A DNA stretch of 64,000 nucleotides from Chryseobacterium shigense (lineage in GTDB: Bacteria > Bacteroidota > Bacteroidia > Flavobacteriales > Weeksellaceae). Position numbers and translations under genes: made by a program. A model generated the notes under the pieces. It was not told the DNA's origin. It was given only the letters and a program-made list of their open reading frames with translations, and ran no database searches. Positions 1-8,063 of the stretch are shown piece after piece. Each line of letters starts with the position of its first letter. Position 1 is the first letter of the stretch. Where the stretch lies: NCBI RefSeq assembly GCF_900156575.1, contig NZ_FTNY01000001.1, positions 744,001 through 808,000 on the forward strand, written 5' to 3'.

Positions 1-1754
1 TGCATCGACGCAATCTCATTGGCGAGGAGGGTTGCTTTTTCGCGGTTCAGTTTATTGTTTTCCCATACTTCTTTGAACAGGGAGAATAATGATTTATCCC
101 TGATGATACCCCCGACCAGGTTTTGCGAATGCGTAGAAATTTTGATAATACGCATGTAAGTCCAGGTATCGCGGTGAATATACCGCAGGAGAGCGTCCGA
201 GAATTTATAGAGACAGCTGTTTTCAGCCAGCAGCTTATCTTTTAAGCATACCAAAGCATGATTCATATCCGCATACCCTTGCTGAAAATCCTCCATATAA
301 TCCGAGGATAGGGCAAATATACCCTTGACACTCGGCAGGTAATCCGTTTTTTCCCAGGTAATATACCCCGCATCCGATTTATTGATCCCTATACTGATGT
401 TGTTATCGGCGGCCAGCGAAAGCTTGAAAGGAGAAGAAAAGGGTTTGATGGCAGCCAGAGTACCCAGGTCTTCGGCTTTTACACCCATGCCTATCGGCGT
501 AGGGAAAGAAATGATGCCAATTTTGATGACGGACTCTTCCACTTCCTGTAATGCCTTTTGCTCTGATGGTAACAGGTCTTTGCCTGTTTCTTTTATATGC
601 TGGATCACCATTTCCAGGTCGACAAACACGGGTTGATCTCCGTGTGCCACCAGGTTGTCCAGCCAGAAATCCCGGGCACCGCACAACTGGAACAAACGGG
701 TTAGCATACCCATCCGCCGGAAAAAAGCCGGGAACTCCGAAGTGTCGTTACATTCCTTATGGGTGATAAACTCCTCCCATGTATAGTCGCCCATCACCGT
801 TATCCGGCGCGTAGCCAGATTCAGGGGTAATACAGTATTCAACTCTGTGATTAGTCCAAAAAAATCATTGGCGATTTGCAAATTCTTGGGTTTGTAAACC
901 AACTTCCTGCCGCCTGAAAAAGTAAGTAATGCAACCGATCTTCCGTTGCAATGTACATCACCCGCATCTCCTGAGTAATCGACAAGCAGTCCGAGGTTAT
1001 CCGTATTGAAGAAGGTTTTGGCGATCATCTCCCTGTCGTGCGACAAACGTTCTAAAAACTCGGTGATACTATCGGCCCAATTCGTGTAGGCAACGGCTAG
1101 TAACCGGCCAAGAACGGGGTAATGTTCGATACGTTGCAGCCAAGCCTCAAAGCTTGCCAGGTCTTTTGTTTTATCGCCAGCGGCAAATGAAGGAATAATA
1201 CTGTTGAGATAAATCTCGTTATCCAATACCGAAACAGAAAGCGTAACCAGCCTGCGACCAATAGCCTGCACCATCTGTGCGCCGGAATGGTAAGTGATCC
1301 CTAAATCCAGCCTGTCCGATTCGGCAATAACATGTGCTTCCGCCATTTTAACGAAAGGAAGCAATATACTTTCTACAGAGTTGCCCTGTTTATTTCCGGG
1401 GTGAGACAGGGTGGTACAAAAATCGGATAGGTTCTGAAATACTTTTTTTAACGCTCTGGCCCAGTCCGGCAACAAATCTGGATCGTCAACGATCACCTCG
1501 GACTGAACTGCACTTAAAAATGTAGTTTTATTCCAACCCATAAACTCCAGAAATGCATCTAACTTGGCCACATCGCCATAACCTACTATATCTGCCCACT
1601 CCTGCGCTATGGCAGGGGTGGAACCTTGTATCTTTTCCAAACCAGTAAAGGCCTTATCTGCCATCAATTCATCAATAGAGCAGGCCGTTGCAATAACCCG
1701 GTGTAAGCGTGTTGTTATTGCTGCCGGGGGTGATATTATTTCGTTAACATCCAT
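1..1754 (-). CDS. lanM: LanM class II lanthipeptide synthetase, N-terminal part (cut by window edge)
   Basis: Predicted to dehydrate Ser/Thr of the precursor peptide and then cyclise them with Cys into (methyl)lanthionine. I read the frame by hand from an ATG at 1752-1754; it stays open for 584 codons to the window edge. The DUF4135 dehydratase signature is clear: GDVHCNGRSV at about residues 265-274, then KLVYKPKN, and later LDNLVAHGDQPVFVDLE at about 365-381. LanM proteins usually have about 900-1,000 residues, so the zinc-dependent LanC-like cyclase half should lie outside the window. The start overlaps the stop of the radical SAM gene by 11 bases, so the two are probably translationally coupled. 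Whether the cyclase zinc ligands are intact cannot be seen here. Confidence 0.9.
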   Translation of the reverse strand, partial: MDVNEIISPPAAITTRLHRVIATACSIDELMADKAFTGLEKIQGSTPAIAQEWADIVGYGDVAKLDAFLEFMGWNKTTFLSAVQSEVIVDDPDLLPDWARALKKVFQNLSDFCTTLSHPGNKQGNSVESILLPFVKMAEAHVIAESDRLDLGITYHSGAQMVQAIGRRLVTLSVSVLDNEIYLNSIIPSFAAGDKTKDLASFEAWLQRIEHYPVLGRLLAVAYTNWADSITEFLERLSHDREMIAKTFFNTDNLGLLVDYSGDAGDVHCNGRSVALLTFSGGRKLVYKPKNLQIANDFFGLITELNTVLPLNLATRRITVMGDYTWEEFITHKECNDTSEFPAFFRRMGMLTRLFQLCGARDFWLDNLVAHGDQPVFVDLEMVIQHIKETGKDLLPSEQKALQEVEESVIKIGIISFPTPIGMGVKAEDLGTLAAIKPFSSPFKLSLAADNNISIGINKSDAGYITWEKTDYLPSVKGIFALSSDYMEDFQQGYADMNHALVCLKDKLLAENSCLYKFSDALLRYIHRDTWTYMRIIKISTHSQNLVGGIIRDKSLFSLFKEVWENNKLNREKATLLANEIASM

Positions 1755-3174
1755 AAAAGAAGCCTTTTTTATAAAGTTCATTAATTAATAAGTCCGATAC
1801 TTGCGGTGGTATTGAAAAATAGGTCGCCGCGTGCTGCCGGATATCGGCAAGTCTGGCCGGAGCTTTGGCGATATGCTTTACCAGATGGTACAAAGATGGA
1901 TTGTCCGTTTCTTCTATAATTTCCTTCTGATTAAAACGTCCTTTTATTTCGATACGATCCGGCAACACATTTACATCCAACCAGGAATGGAAGCGGAGGA
2001 TGTCGTTGTCCTGCAGCTTCTCTTTAAAATATTGTGTGCTCCATGACTGCAGGATCATTTCCAGTGCGGCAGCATTTTCATAGATTGCCTCGGCAAATAT
2101 GATATAGCCCAAAGGCCATTCATTTGATGCCGTTGTGGGGCTTATCAGTTGTACCTTCCTGCTTACCGCGTTAATAAGGAAGCCGGTTACACAACAAATG
2201 CTGCCATTGGCATATTCTTCCGATCCGGCGTAGTCGGGATTAGAACGATGCCAGGGCGCTTTGCGTAGCTTATTGTCTTGCTGGGATAATATTTCAGGGC
2301 GTTCTAATGCTTTCTTTCTGAAATTACCGGCATTGCCGTAAGCAAAGCTGGTATTCATATTAAGGGCCAGACATTCCACTTCAGCGAGCTCTTCGGCGCT
2401 AAATGCTTTATGTACTTTACTCATAATGCCCAGAGAGGTCAGGGAAAACCGGTTGAGCCAGCAGCCATGATCGGCGGAAAGCCTGATAAAACGACGTATG
2501 CGTTCTGTATCTTTATGAGCTACTGCCGTAGTGGTAGGCGGGAAAACCCCGCATGCTTCATAAACATCAAGACAGAATTTTTCATAATCAGGGTTGTCAA
2601 AAGGTTCGGTGGCCCAGTAAAGAAATGTGGATTTCATGGCGTCACCAAGGAAAGAATGCATGGTATCGAGCAGCTTGAGCCACTCTTCGCGGTTGTCGTC
2701 GTAATTGTAGTTTTCTTTAAAGCTATCCGGCGACAGGGCACAAAACCAACATCCTACGGAGCATCCCTGCGTTAACTCAATCGTCATGGAAGAGTGAATA
2801 TTCGTATCGGTAAAGAAAGGCCCTAGATCGAATCGCTGACGCGCGATCTGCCGGTTCCTCCAGGCAAGCATACCACGATCCATAGGCAGGTTTTCAGACA
2901 GGTAAAATGACTGAATGAGATCCTGCTTGCTCTTTGATATCTCCCACATGGTTTGTACCGGTTGCGGCAACTCTGTTATCTGATCATCGATCATGTATTT
3001 TATCTCATCAGGCCTCACCGGTATGCCATGCTTTTCCAGGGTCTCTGTTGTATTGTTGATCAGGTCTTGTTTGAAATCGGGATCGGCCGACCAGCGCTCA
3101 AAAAATCTCTTCAAACCTGCATAACGATGCAGATTATCGTGATAGCTGTTTCTATAACTCAGGCTCTTTTGCAT
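1744..3174 (-). CDS. PoyD-like radical SAM RiPP maturase (probable peptide epimerase)
   Basis: 476 residues. The canonical radical SAM cluster motif is present as C138-x3-C142-x2-C145 in the stretch TQGCSVGCWFC. The N-terminus (about 25-60, ADPDFKQDLINN...LEKHGIPV) resembles the nitrile-hydratase-alpha-like leader fold also found in the precursor at 7,091. This arrangement is typical of the PoyD family, which converts L- to D-residues in proteusin precursors. The assignment to epimerisation rather than another radical SAM modification rests on that overall resemblance and on context. It lies in a tight operon: 10 bases after the SagB-type gene and overlapping lanM by 11 bases. No SPASM-like Cys cluster is obvious at the C-terminus. 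Confidence 0.8.
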   Translation of the reverse strand: MQKSLSYRNSYHDNLHRYAGLKRFFERWSADPDFKQDLINNTTETLEKHGIPVRPDEIKYMIDDQITELPQPVQTMWEISKSKQDLIQSFYLSENLPMDRGMLAWRNRQIARQRFDLGPFFTDTNIHSSMTIELTQGCSVGCWFCALSPDSFKENYNYDDNREEWLKLLDTMHSFLGDAMKSTFLYWATEPFDNPDYEKFCLDVYEACGVFPPTTTAVAHKDTERIRRFIRLSADHGCWLNRFSLTSLGIMSKVHKAFSAEELAEVECLALNMNTSFAYGNAGNFRKKALERPEILSQQDNKLRKAPWHRSNPDYAGSEEYANGSICCVTGFLINAVSRKVQLISPTTASNEWPLGYIIFAEAIYENAAALEMILQSWSTQYFKEKLQDNDILRFHSWLDVNVLPDRIEIKGRFNQKEIIEETDNPSLYHLVKHIAKAPARLADIRQHAATYFSIPPQVSDLLINELYKKGFFYGC

Positions 3175-3184
3175 GTTTTTTTAT

Positions 3185-4612
3185 TTATGATTGGTTTCCT
3201 AAAATAAATTCTCCAACAGAACTCTCCTGCAGGACTGTTTTTTTCGTAAGCCTGCAGAGCGTCTCAATATTACCGTTGCCTATCGCGCAGGCGCCCAGAC
3301 CGAGGTCGGTAGCGACGAGGTACAGGGTCTGGAAAATCACACCGACATTTTTCAGAATAGCAGCGTAAGCCATATTTTCATACTTCCAGAACATCCGTTC
3401 GAAATCGGCGGCGAAGGTAATAACGGCGGGAGGTAATTTCTCACTGCCGGTACAGGCTCTGGCATACCACATCATAGTATCGGTATCCCTGTTTTTACGA
3501 TGCAGGAGGCATAACTTATGCTCAAACGCATTGTATTGATAAAATCCGGGTTCGAGCCCTTCACATTCGTAAATGGTTATGTAAAAGATAAGCTCGTACA
3601 TACTTCCTCCCGAAGGGTAAGGCGCGCTTAATGTTTCTATTTCCGCGGTATCACCTGCTGCGTTGGCTACCGGGTACGGGCGGCTCCCCTTGATGCGCAG
3701 GCACCGATACAACAGAATGCTCAGCAACCTGAGATCGAGCCCGTTAAAGGCCCGGGTAGAATGTCTTTGTTCTATACAATGATCCAGTGAATGCGATAAA
3801 TGCATTTCTTCCGGACCCGGTACGGACAGGTAAACTTCCGCGAGTGCATCTGCTTCTCCCCTGCTTGCCTTCTTGGGAAGAATACGGTTGATAAATCTAT
3901 AAGTCGCTCCCAGATTGTAATTGTGTCTTCCGTAACGGGTGCGAGTGTGAAACAGCAGGTCGTGAAAACTCCATAATTCTTCTTGGGACGGCTTGTTGAC
4001 AACAGGCTCAAATTCTAGGAAGTCACCGGTATGCAACAGGGTAATAAAAGCCTCAAGGGTAGATGCACTGATGTGCTGCTCCCGGCTTAATGCCCCCGTT
4101 GTGGTAAAAGTGGATAGTAACGAAGTAAGCCCCAGGATCCGCTGGTCATAGATAAGAATCCTGGCCTGGCCAAGCGCTGATTCCAATAGAAAACTTGATC
4201 CTTCGCGGCGGATAAAGGCAAACTTTGAAAGCCGGAACCGCCGGGAGATCTGATCTATGCAAAAAACGGCGGTGCCAGTCATCTGTTCGTAACTGCAAAA
4301 AACAGAATTATCCTCCATCAGTGTGTAAGCCACGTAACCAGCTTTTTCCAGTCTGCCGAGGTGCAGGTTAAAATGGTTTAATCCGTTATAGCCCTCTTGT
4401 TCAAAAGCAATGCTGCCCAGTTCTGTTTTTGTATATTTATTATTTTCCAGGAGCTTTAACGCAGTATGGGTAGAAGGACGGAGATTTTCAATCATGAAAA
4501 AATTTCCCTGATTACTAAATAGCAGACTATCTTGTCCTTTTACCTCGACCCGGGTGTCCTGTTTCAGTGAGAGCTTAAGCTCCATCGACTTCTTTGCTGT
4601 GTTATGTTCCAT
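3185..4612 (-). CDS. SagB-type FMN dehydrogenase (azoline oxidase)
   Basis: 475 residues with the nitroreductase-like SagB pattern in the C-terminal half: RHSTRAF at 283-289 (FMN phosphate side), PYPSGGSMYE at 331-340, a G-x-Y-x-Y stretch (GFYQY), and late GVIFQTLYLVATDLGLGACA. The N-terminal 250 residues resemble the extra domain of long SagB-type proteins. In TOMM pathways this enzyme oxidises thiazoline and oxazoline rings to thiazole and oxazole using FMN. It follows the YcaO gene by 20 bases and precedes the radical SAM gene by 10. Its presence argues that the mature peptide carries oxidised azoles rather than only azolines. Confidence 0.88.
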   Translation of the reverse strand: MEHNTAKKSMELKLSLKQDTRVEVKGQDSLLFSNQGNFFMIENLRPSTHTALKLLENNKYTKTELGSIAFEQEGYNGLNHFNLHLGRLEKAGYVAYTLMEDNSVFCSYEQMTGTAVFCIDQISRRFRLSKFAFIRREGSSFLLESALGQARILIYDQRILGLTSLLSTFTTTGALSREQHISASTLEAFITLLHTGDFLEFEPVVNKPSQEELWSFHDLLFHTRTRYGRHNYNLGATYRFINRILPKKASRGEADALAEVYLSVPGPEEMHLSHSLDHCIEQRHSTRAFNGLDLRLLSILLYRCLRIKGSRPYPVANAAGDTAEIETLSAPYPSGGSMYELIFYITIYECEGLEPGFYQYNAFEHKLCLLHRKNRDTDTMMWYARACTGSEKLPPAVITFAADFERMFWKYENMAYAAILKNVGVIFQTLYLVATDLGLGACAIGNGNIETLCRLTKKTVLQESSVGEFILGNQS

Positions 4613-4632
4613 GGCATCTGGATAATGGTTGA

Positions 4633-6873
4633 TTAAATAAAAATGGAAATCGGGTTCAGTTCCGACTCGTTTAAAGGGGCCTGAAGCCAGCCCATTTTTA
4701 CAGGCACATCGTATATACGGCCATCGGCATACCTTGCCCAGAAGTGACGTAAGCCCGGCACAACCACCTTTACCACGTGCAAGCCAATGTCAGGCCTGGT
4801 TTGATCAAGGATGTGCATATCGAGTCCCATCTTTTTTACAATCTTGACACAATAGTCAAGGTCATTTTTAATATCTGTAAACCGGGGAACATCAAAACTA
4901 TCCGCAGTGCTTTTCGGGCGTCGCGTATCGGGTAACAGGTAAGGCTGGTTTTCCAGGTTGGCCGTTTGCCACCAATGGACGGTTTCCGGGTCGTCATATC
5001 TGTATTGGCCTGGTGGCAGACTTTCGTCCATAGAGGGCATCATTTGGTTCAGTTCGGTCAGCGCCCGTCGCAATGCTATGCTTGGATCGAGGTGCGCAGC
5101 AGGGGCAAATACAATGTCCTGGCAATTGGTACGGTCGTTGCGGGCAGAAATGGCAATAAACGCAGGAATACCGCTGTCGCCGGTGAGGTCTAACACCCAC
5201 ATATCCCGGTTTCTGCTTTTGTGATAAGCCTTAAGTTTAATTGCGTAGTCATCGTTAAAGCTTTCCAGGTCAAGTTCAGGCATATTCAGCCTGTTGTACC
5301 ACCATATCGCTACACTATCCCTTTCTATAAGTTCCATGAAGCCTTGCAGTACTGCTTCTTCGAGTGTATTTCCTGCAGCACATCCGTTGGAATCCGGTGC
5401 GCAGAAGAAATGTTCTCCGCCGTTATCCGGATGGCTGTAATAGCAATAGGCGGCAGGCAGGTAGACCACTTCATTTCTTGTAACGGACCATAGCGGGCTC
5501 CATTCGATAAGAGCATTTTCATCCAGAGGCAGGGGCACAATATTAAAGAAACTTTCGCGGGCATTCCACAACTCCATATCTGCTATTTGCTTTTTACTGA
5601 ACAGCATACAGTCATTGGGATGGATGGCCTTATCGCCAAGGGCTTTAAAACTGGTGAGCTGGCGTGGCTCGTCTCCCCTGTAAACGCCTGAGTACCGTTC
5701 AATGGCTTCGCCGATTGCACTGACTTTGGCCTGAATCTCCGTAACACCTTTGCCGCAACTGTTGCTTCGCAGGTTTTTTCGTAACGATTGCAGGTTATTG
5801 GTCTTGATCGCCATATTCTGACCGGAAATGAATACATGTTGCAGTACGTCATCTCCGTTTGTAATCCGTTCCAGTTTATTGACAATACCGGTTATCGGGC
5901 TGATGAGGTGTTTAAAACGGTTGTAGGTTTCTTCAGCGGTTACGGACCGATGACCGCCGTCGATAAAGCTTTTCGGGCTGGATTGGAATTGAATGTTTCC
6001 GGGTATCCTGTCTGTATCGGGTGTTCCGCATATCCTACATTGCGGTCTCCGCACCACTACGTGTTTATTGGTTTCGAATGTTCCGTAATGAATCGTCACC
6101 ATTTTATTTTCCAATTGCTCGTTATGTCCCAGCACGATAAATTTCAAAAGCTCAGTTAATGCGTTGCTGAGGCTTGTATCGATCGTTGAAGGTAAGCTGC
6201 TGGCTGCAACGAGAGGGGTATTAATTTTACCGGTTTCTTTCAGGTAGACTTCAACATCACGGTTGGCTATAAGACGTTGTACCAAACAGTCAAAACATGC
6301 AGTCTTGCCGGGTATGAATATGGGGCCAAGCCAGATTTCTATTCCATTAGGTTTACAAATCAGAAAAGGAATGTTTTGATGCCATAAATCTCTGGCCTTT
6401 TCCAAAACACCATCCTGAAGGTAATCGTCTGTTAAGATTACCGCAAGGTTTTCTGCTTCCCCGACAACAGAAAGTCCTCCGGCATTCATCTGCCGGATAA
6501 AATTGCTGCTTTCGGCAGTACCATAAGTATAGATTCGGACGCGGGCCCGTTCCTTATTCCTTTGTACCACAGCTTCTTCCACACCGAGAGAACTCCAAAA
6601 TGCAGATTCGGAAACGCTTAGTTTATTCTTGGTTTCAAAAATATATTTTTTCTCTTTCAGCAGGGATAGCACATACAAAACCTGCGGTGCATCAACCACA
6701 CCATCGAGATGCTGAATAATGTCGTCCACACTTTTGACACCGTCCATGTACTTCGCTACGTGGATAAGGGACTTTCCGGTCAGTAATTGCTGGCCGAATT
6801 CCGAACTGAGAATAAGTTTGTCGTCTTCTACAACTATCGGGTGTATATGATCTTTAAATTTCGGGATATGCAT
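4633..6873 (-). CDS. Fused TOMM leader-binding/E1-like and YcaO cyclodehydratase
   Basis: 746 residues, close to the length of cyanobactin-type C-D fusions such as PatD/LynD. Residues 1-90 look like a winged-helix leader-recognition element. An E1-like domain follows with two Cys pairs, C193-x2-C196 and C279-x2-C282, likely zinc ligands. The YcaO half starts near 360 and carries the ATP-site motifs SAIGEAIERYSG (385-396) and ELIERDSVAIWWYNR (514-528). The predicted reaction is ATP-dependent backbone cyclodehydration of Cys, Ser or Thr to azolines on the precursor encoded at 7,091. The protein ends in NPISIFI rather than a clean PxPxP tail. It is the first enzyme gene of the operon, 217 bases after the precursor gene. 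Confidence 0.92.
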   Translation of the reverse strand: MHIPKFKDHIHPIVVEDDKLILSSEFGQQLLTGKSLIHVAKYMDGVKSVDDIIQHLDGVVDAPQVLYVLSLLKEKKYIFETKNKLSVSESAFWSSLGVEEAVVQRNKERARVRIYTYGTAESSNFIRQMNAGGLSVVGEAENLAVILTDDYLQDGVLEKARDLWHQNIPFLICKPNGIEIWLGPIFIPGKTACFDCLVQRLIANRDVEVYLKETGKINTPLVAASSLPSTIDTSLSNALTELLKFIVLGHNEQLENKMVTIHYGTFETNKHVVVRRPQCRICGTPDTDRIPGNIQFQSSPKSFIDGGHRSVTAEETYNRFKHLISPITGIVNKLERITNGDDVLQHVFISGQNMAIKTNNLQSLRKNLRSNSCGKGVTEIQAKVSAIGEAIERYSGVYRGDEPRQLTSFKALGDKAIHPNDCMLFSKKQIADMELWNARESFFNIVPLPLDENALIEWSPLWSVTRNEVVYLPAAYCYYSHPDNGGEHFFCAPDSNGCAAGNTLEEAVLQGFMELIERDSVAIWWYNRLNMPELDLESFNDDYAIKLKAYHKSRNRDMWVLDLTGDSGIPAFIAISARNDRTNCQDIVFAPAAHLDPSIALRRALTELNQMMPSMDESLPPGQYRYDDPETVHWWQTANLENQPYLLPDTRRPKSTADSFDVPRFTDIKNDLDYCVKIVKKMGLDMHILDQTRPDIGLHVVKVVVPGLRHFWARYADGRIYDVPVKMGWLQAPLNESELNPISIFI

Positions 6874-6985
6874 GTTGATCTCTTTTATAAGGATAAACGA
6901 TTTTTCGGGAAATGGAGGGGGAAACTACAATAGCATTGGGCCTGTCAGAAATCCTGTCCATTCACTAGGGATTAATCCGCTATAA

Positions 6986-7010
6986 CGGGAACCGAGTAAC
7001 CCGGTTCCCG
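6986..7010 (-). promoter_or_regulatory. Stem-loop between precursor and enzyme genes (possible attenuator)
   Basis: Perfect 9-bp inverted repeat (CGGGAACCG at 6986-6994, CGGTTCCCG at 7002-7010) with a 7-base loop; three more outer pairs form after one mismatch. On the operon strand no T-run follows, so it is more likely a partial terminator or an RNA-stabilising hairpin that lets the precursor message exceed the enzyme message. That role is inference. Confidence 0.5.
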
Positions 7011-7090
7011 CTATACCGGACCTTTTGGAATAAGCTTATCTAAACCGGCTCATTGATTTTTGAACGGAATGATGTTTATTCCAAAATGTA

Positions 7091-7444
7091 TTAGCTGCAA
7101 GAATTTGTAGATGCGCTCGATACGCAACTTACACAAGACGGTACAGTAACACAGGTACTTGATGTACTTTGGCAGCTGGCAGCCGCCGCTGTTGCAAGGG
7201 ATTCATCTTTAATTTCCTCGTTAACCTGTGGTAAAAGCAGGTAAACATCTGTACTGGTGCTGTTAGGGATTTCCGAGTTGGCCGGAGCGCCTACGATAAC
7301 GTGGATATTCATCCCCTCTGGGATTTGCATACCTGCGTCAGAAAGCACTTTGTTCGGGTTGTTTACATACTCATGTGCAAAATCAGGGTTTGCCTGGGCC
7401 TTTGCTGTCACTTCGCTGATGACTCTTACTGCTTGGTTTTCCAT
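7091..7444 (-). CDS. NHLP-leader RiPP precursor peptide
   Basis: 117 residues. Residues about 1-85 match the nitrile-hydratase-alpha-like leader: AQANPDFAHEYVNNPNKVL, then SDAGMQIPEGMNIHVI, then DVYLLLPQ and a closing DESLATAAAA. The likely core is residues 90-117, 28 residues with 5 Cys (91, 98, 104, 107, 116), 11 Ser and 4 Thr. Every Cys is immediately preceded by Ser or Thr. The leader/core border after the Ala run at 86-89 is inferred from NHLP precursors in general. It is first in the minus-strand operon, with the enzyme genes directly downstream, so it is the expected substrate of the YcaO, SagB-type, radical SAM and LanM enzymes. Confidence 0.93.
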   Translation of the reverse strand: MENQAVRVISEVTAKAQANPDFAHEYVNNPNKVLSDAGMQIPEGMNIHVIVGAPANSEIPNSTSTDVYLLLPQVNEEIKDESLATAAAASCQSTSSTCVTVPSCVSCVSSASTNSCS

Positions 7445-8063
7445 TGTTTTAATTTTTTAGTTAATAAATTTGTGATTGTGAAATTCCACGGATTAAAGGT
7501 ACCTCGAATAGGGAGGCAGAGATTATGTAGAAATACGGGTTTTCTCCAATGGGTATTTATACTGTAAATATCACTTGATCAGGATTTATTGTATTTATTC
7601 AAAGGACTTTTCCTTACCTTATGGCTCATCAGGGAACATTTACAAATCTGGAAAACGTAAAAGGAAGCGTTCATTGCAGGCGGTTTTCTTCCAGCTATGT
7701 GAACAATACTTTCTATAACAATTTGATTTTAAATCGAGAATCAAAACAGATTAATATCCCTCACTCGATATATCATTCTGTCTCTTAAAAAAAGAGATAA
7801 GCGACATCCGACTGAAACATTCCAATCAGTGAAATTCATTTTTCATATTTGTGTTTTGCTATTTTTTTGATGAAGTTTTTGAAAATACTTGATTCACTTC
7901 TAAAGAAAGGTCATTGGTTTTATAAAACTTTTGAAAAATCTCTAGTATACCAAGTCTGCAAATAAAAAAATGTAATCATCTGTTATCAAATAAACGCCTT
8001 TTCATTCATATATTTGCCCCTTAAAAACTTCATTAATAACCTTATCAATAAACTCAACTACAC
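7445..8063. other. Intergenic region between RiPP operon and serine hydrolase gene
   Basis: About 620 bases between divergent genes. It holds the change from the GC-richer RiPP operon to the AT-rich background and should carry promoters in both directions. I could identify only the plus-strand core listed separately; no consensus TAnnTTTG was found for the precursor gene. No convincing small gene, repeat or RNA was seen. Confidence 0.4.
8009..8016 (+). promoter_or_regulatory. Bacteroidota -7 promoter element for the serine hydrolase gene
   Basis: TATATTTG matches the Bacteroidota -7 consensus TAnnTTTG and sits 47 bases before the start codon. No good -33 TTG is visible at the usual spacing, so the call is tentative. 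Confidence 0.4.

Noticed and set aside
1831..2775. Plus-strand frames within the RiPP operon
   Set aside because: They lie wholly opposite the radical SAM gene, whose motifs and length are well supported.
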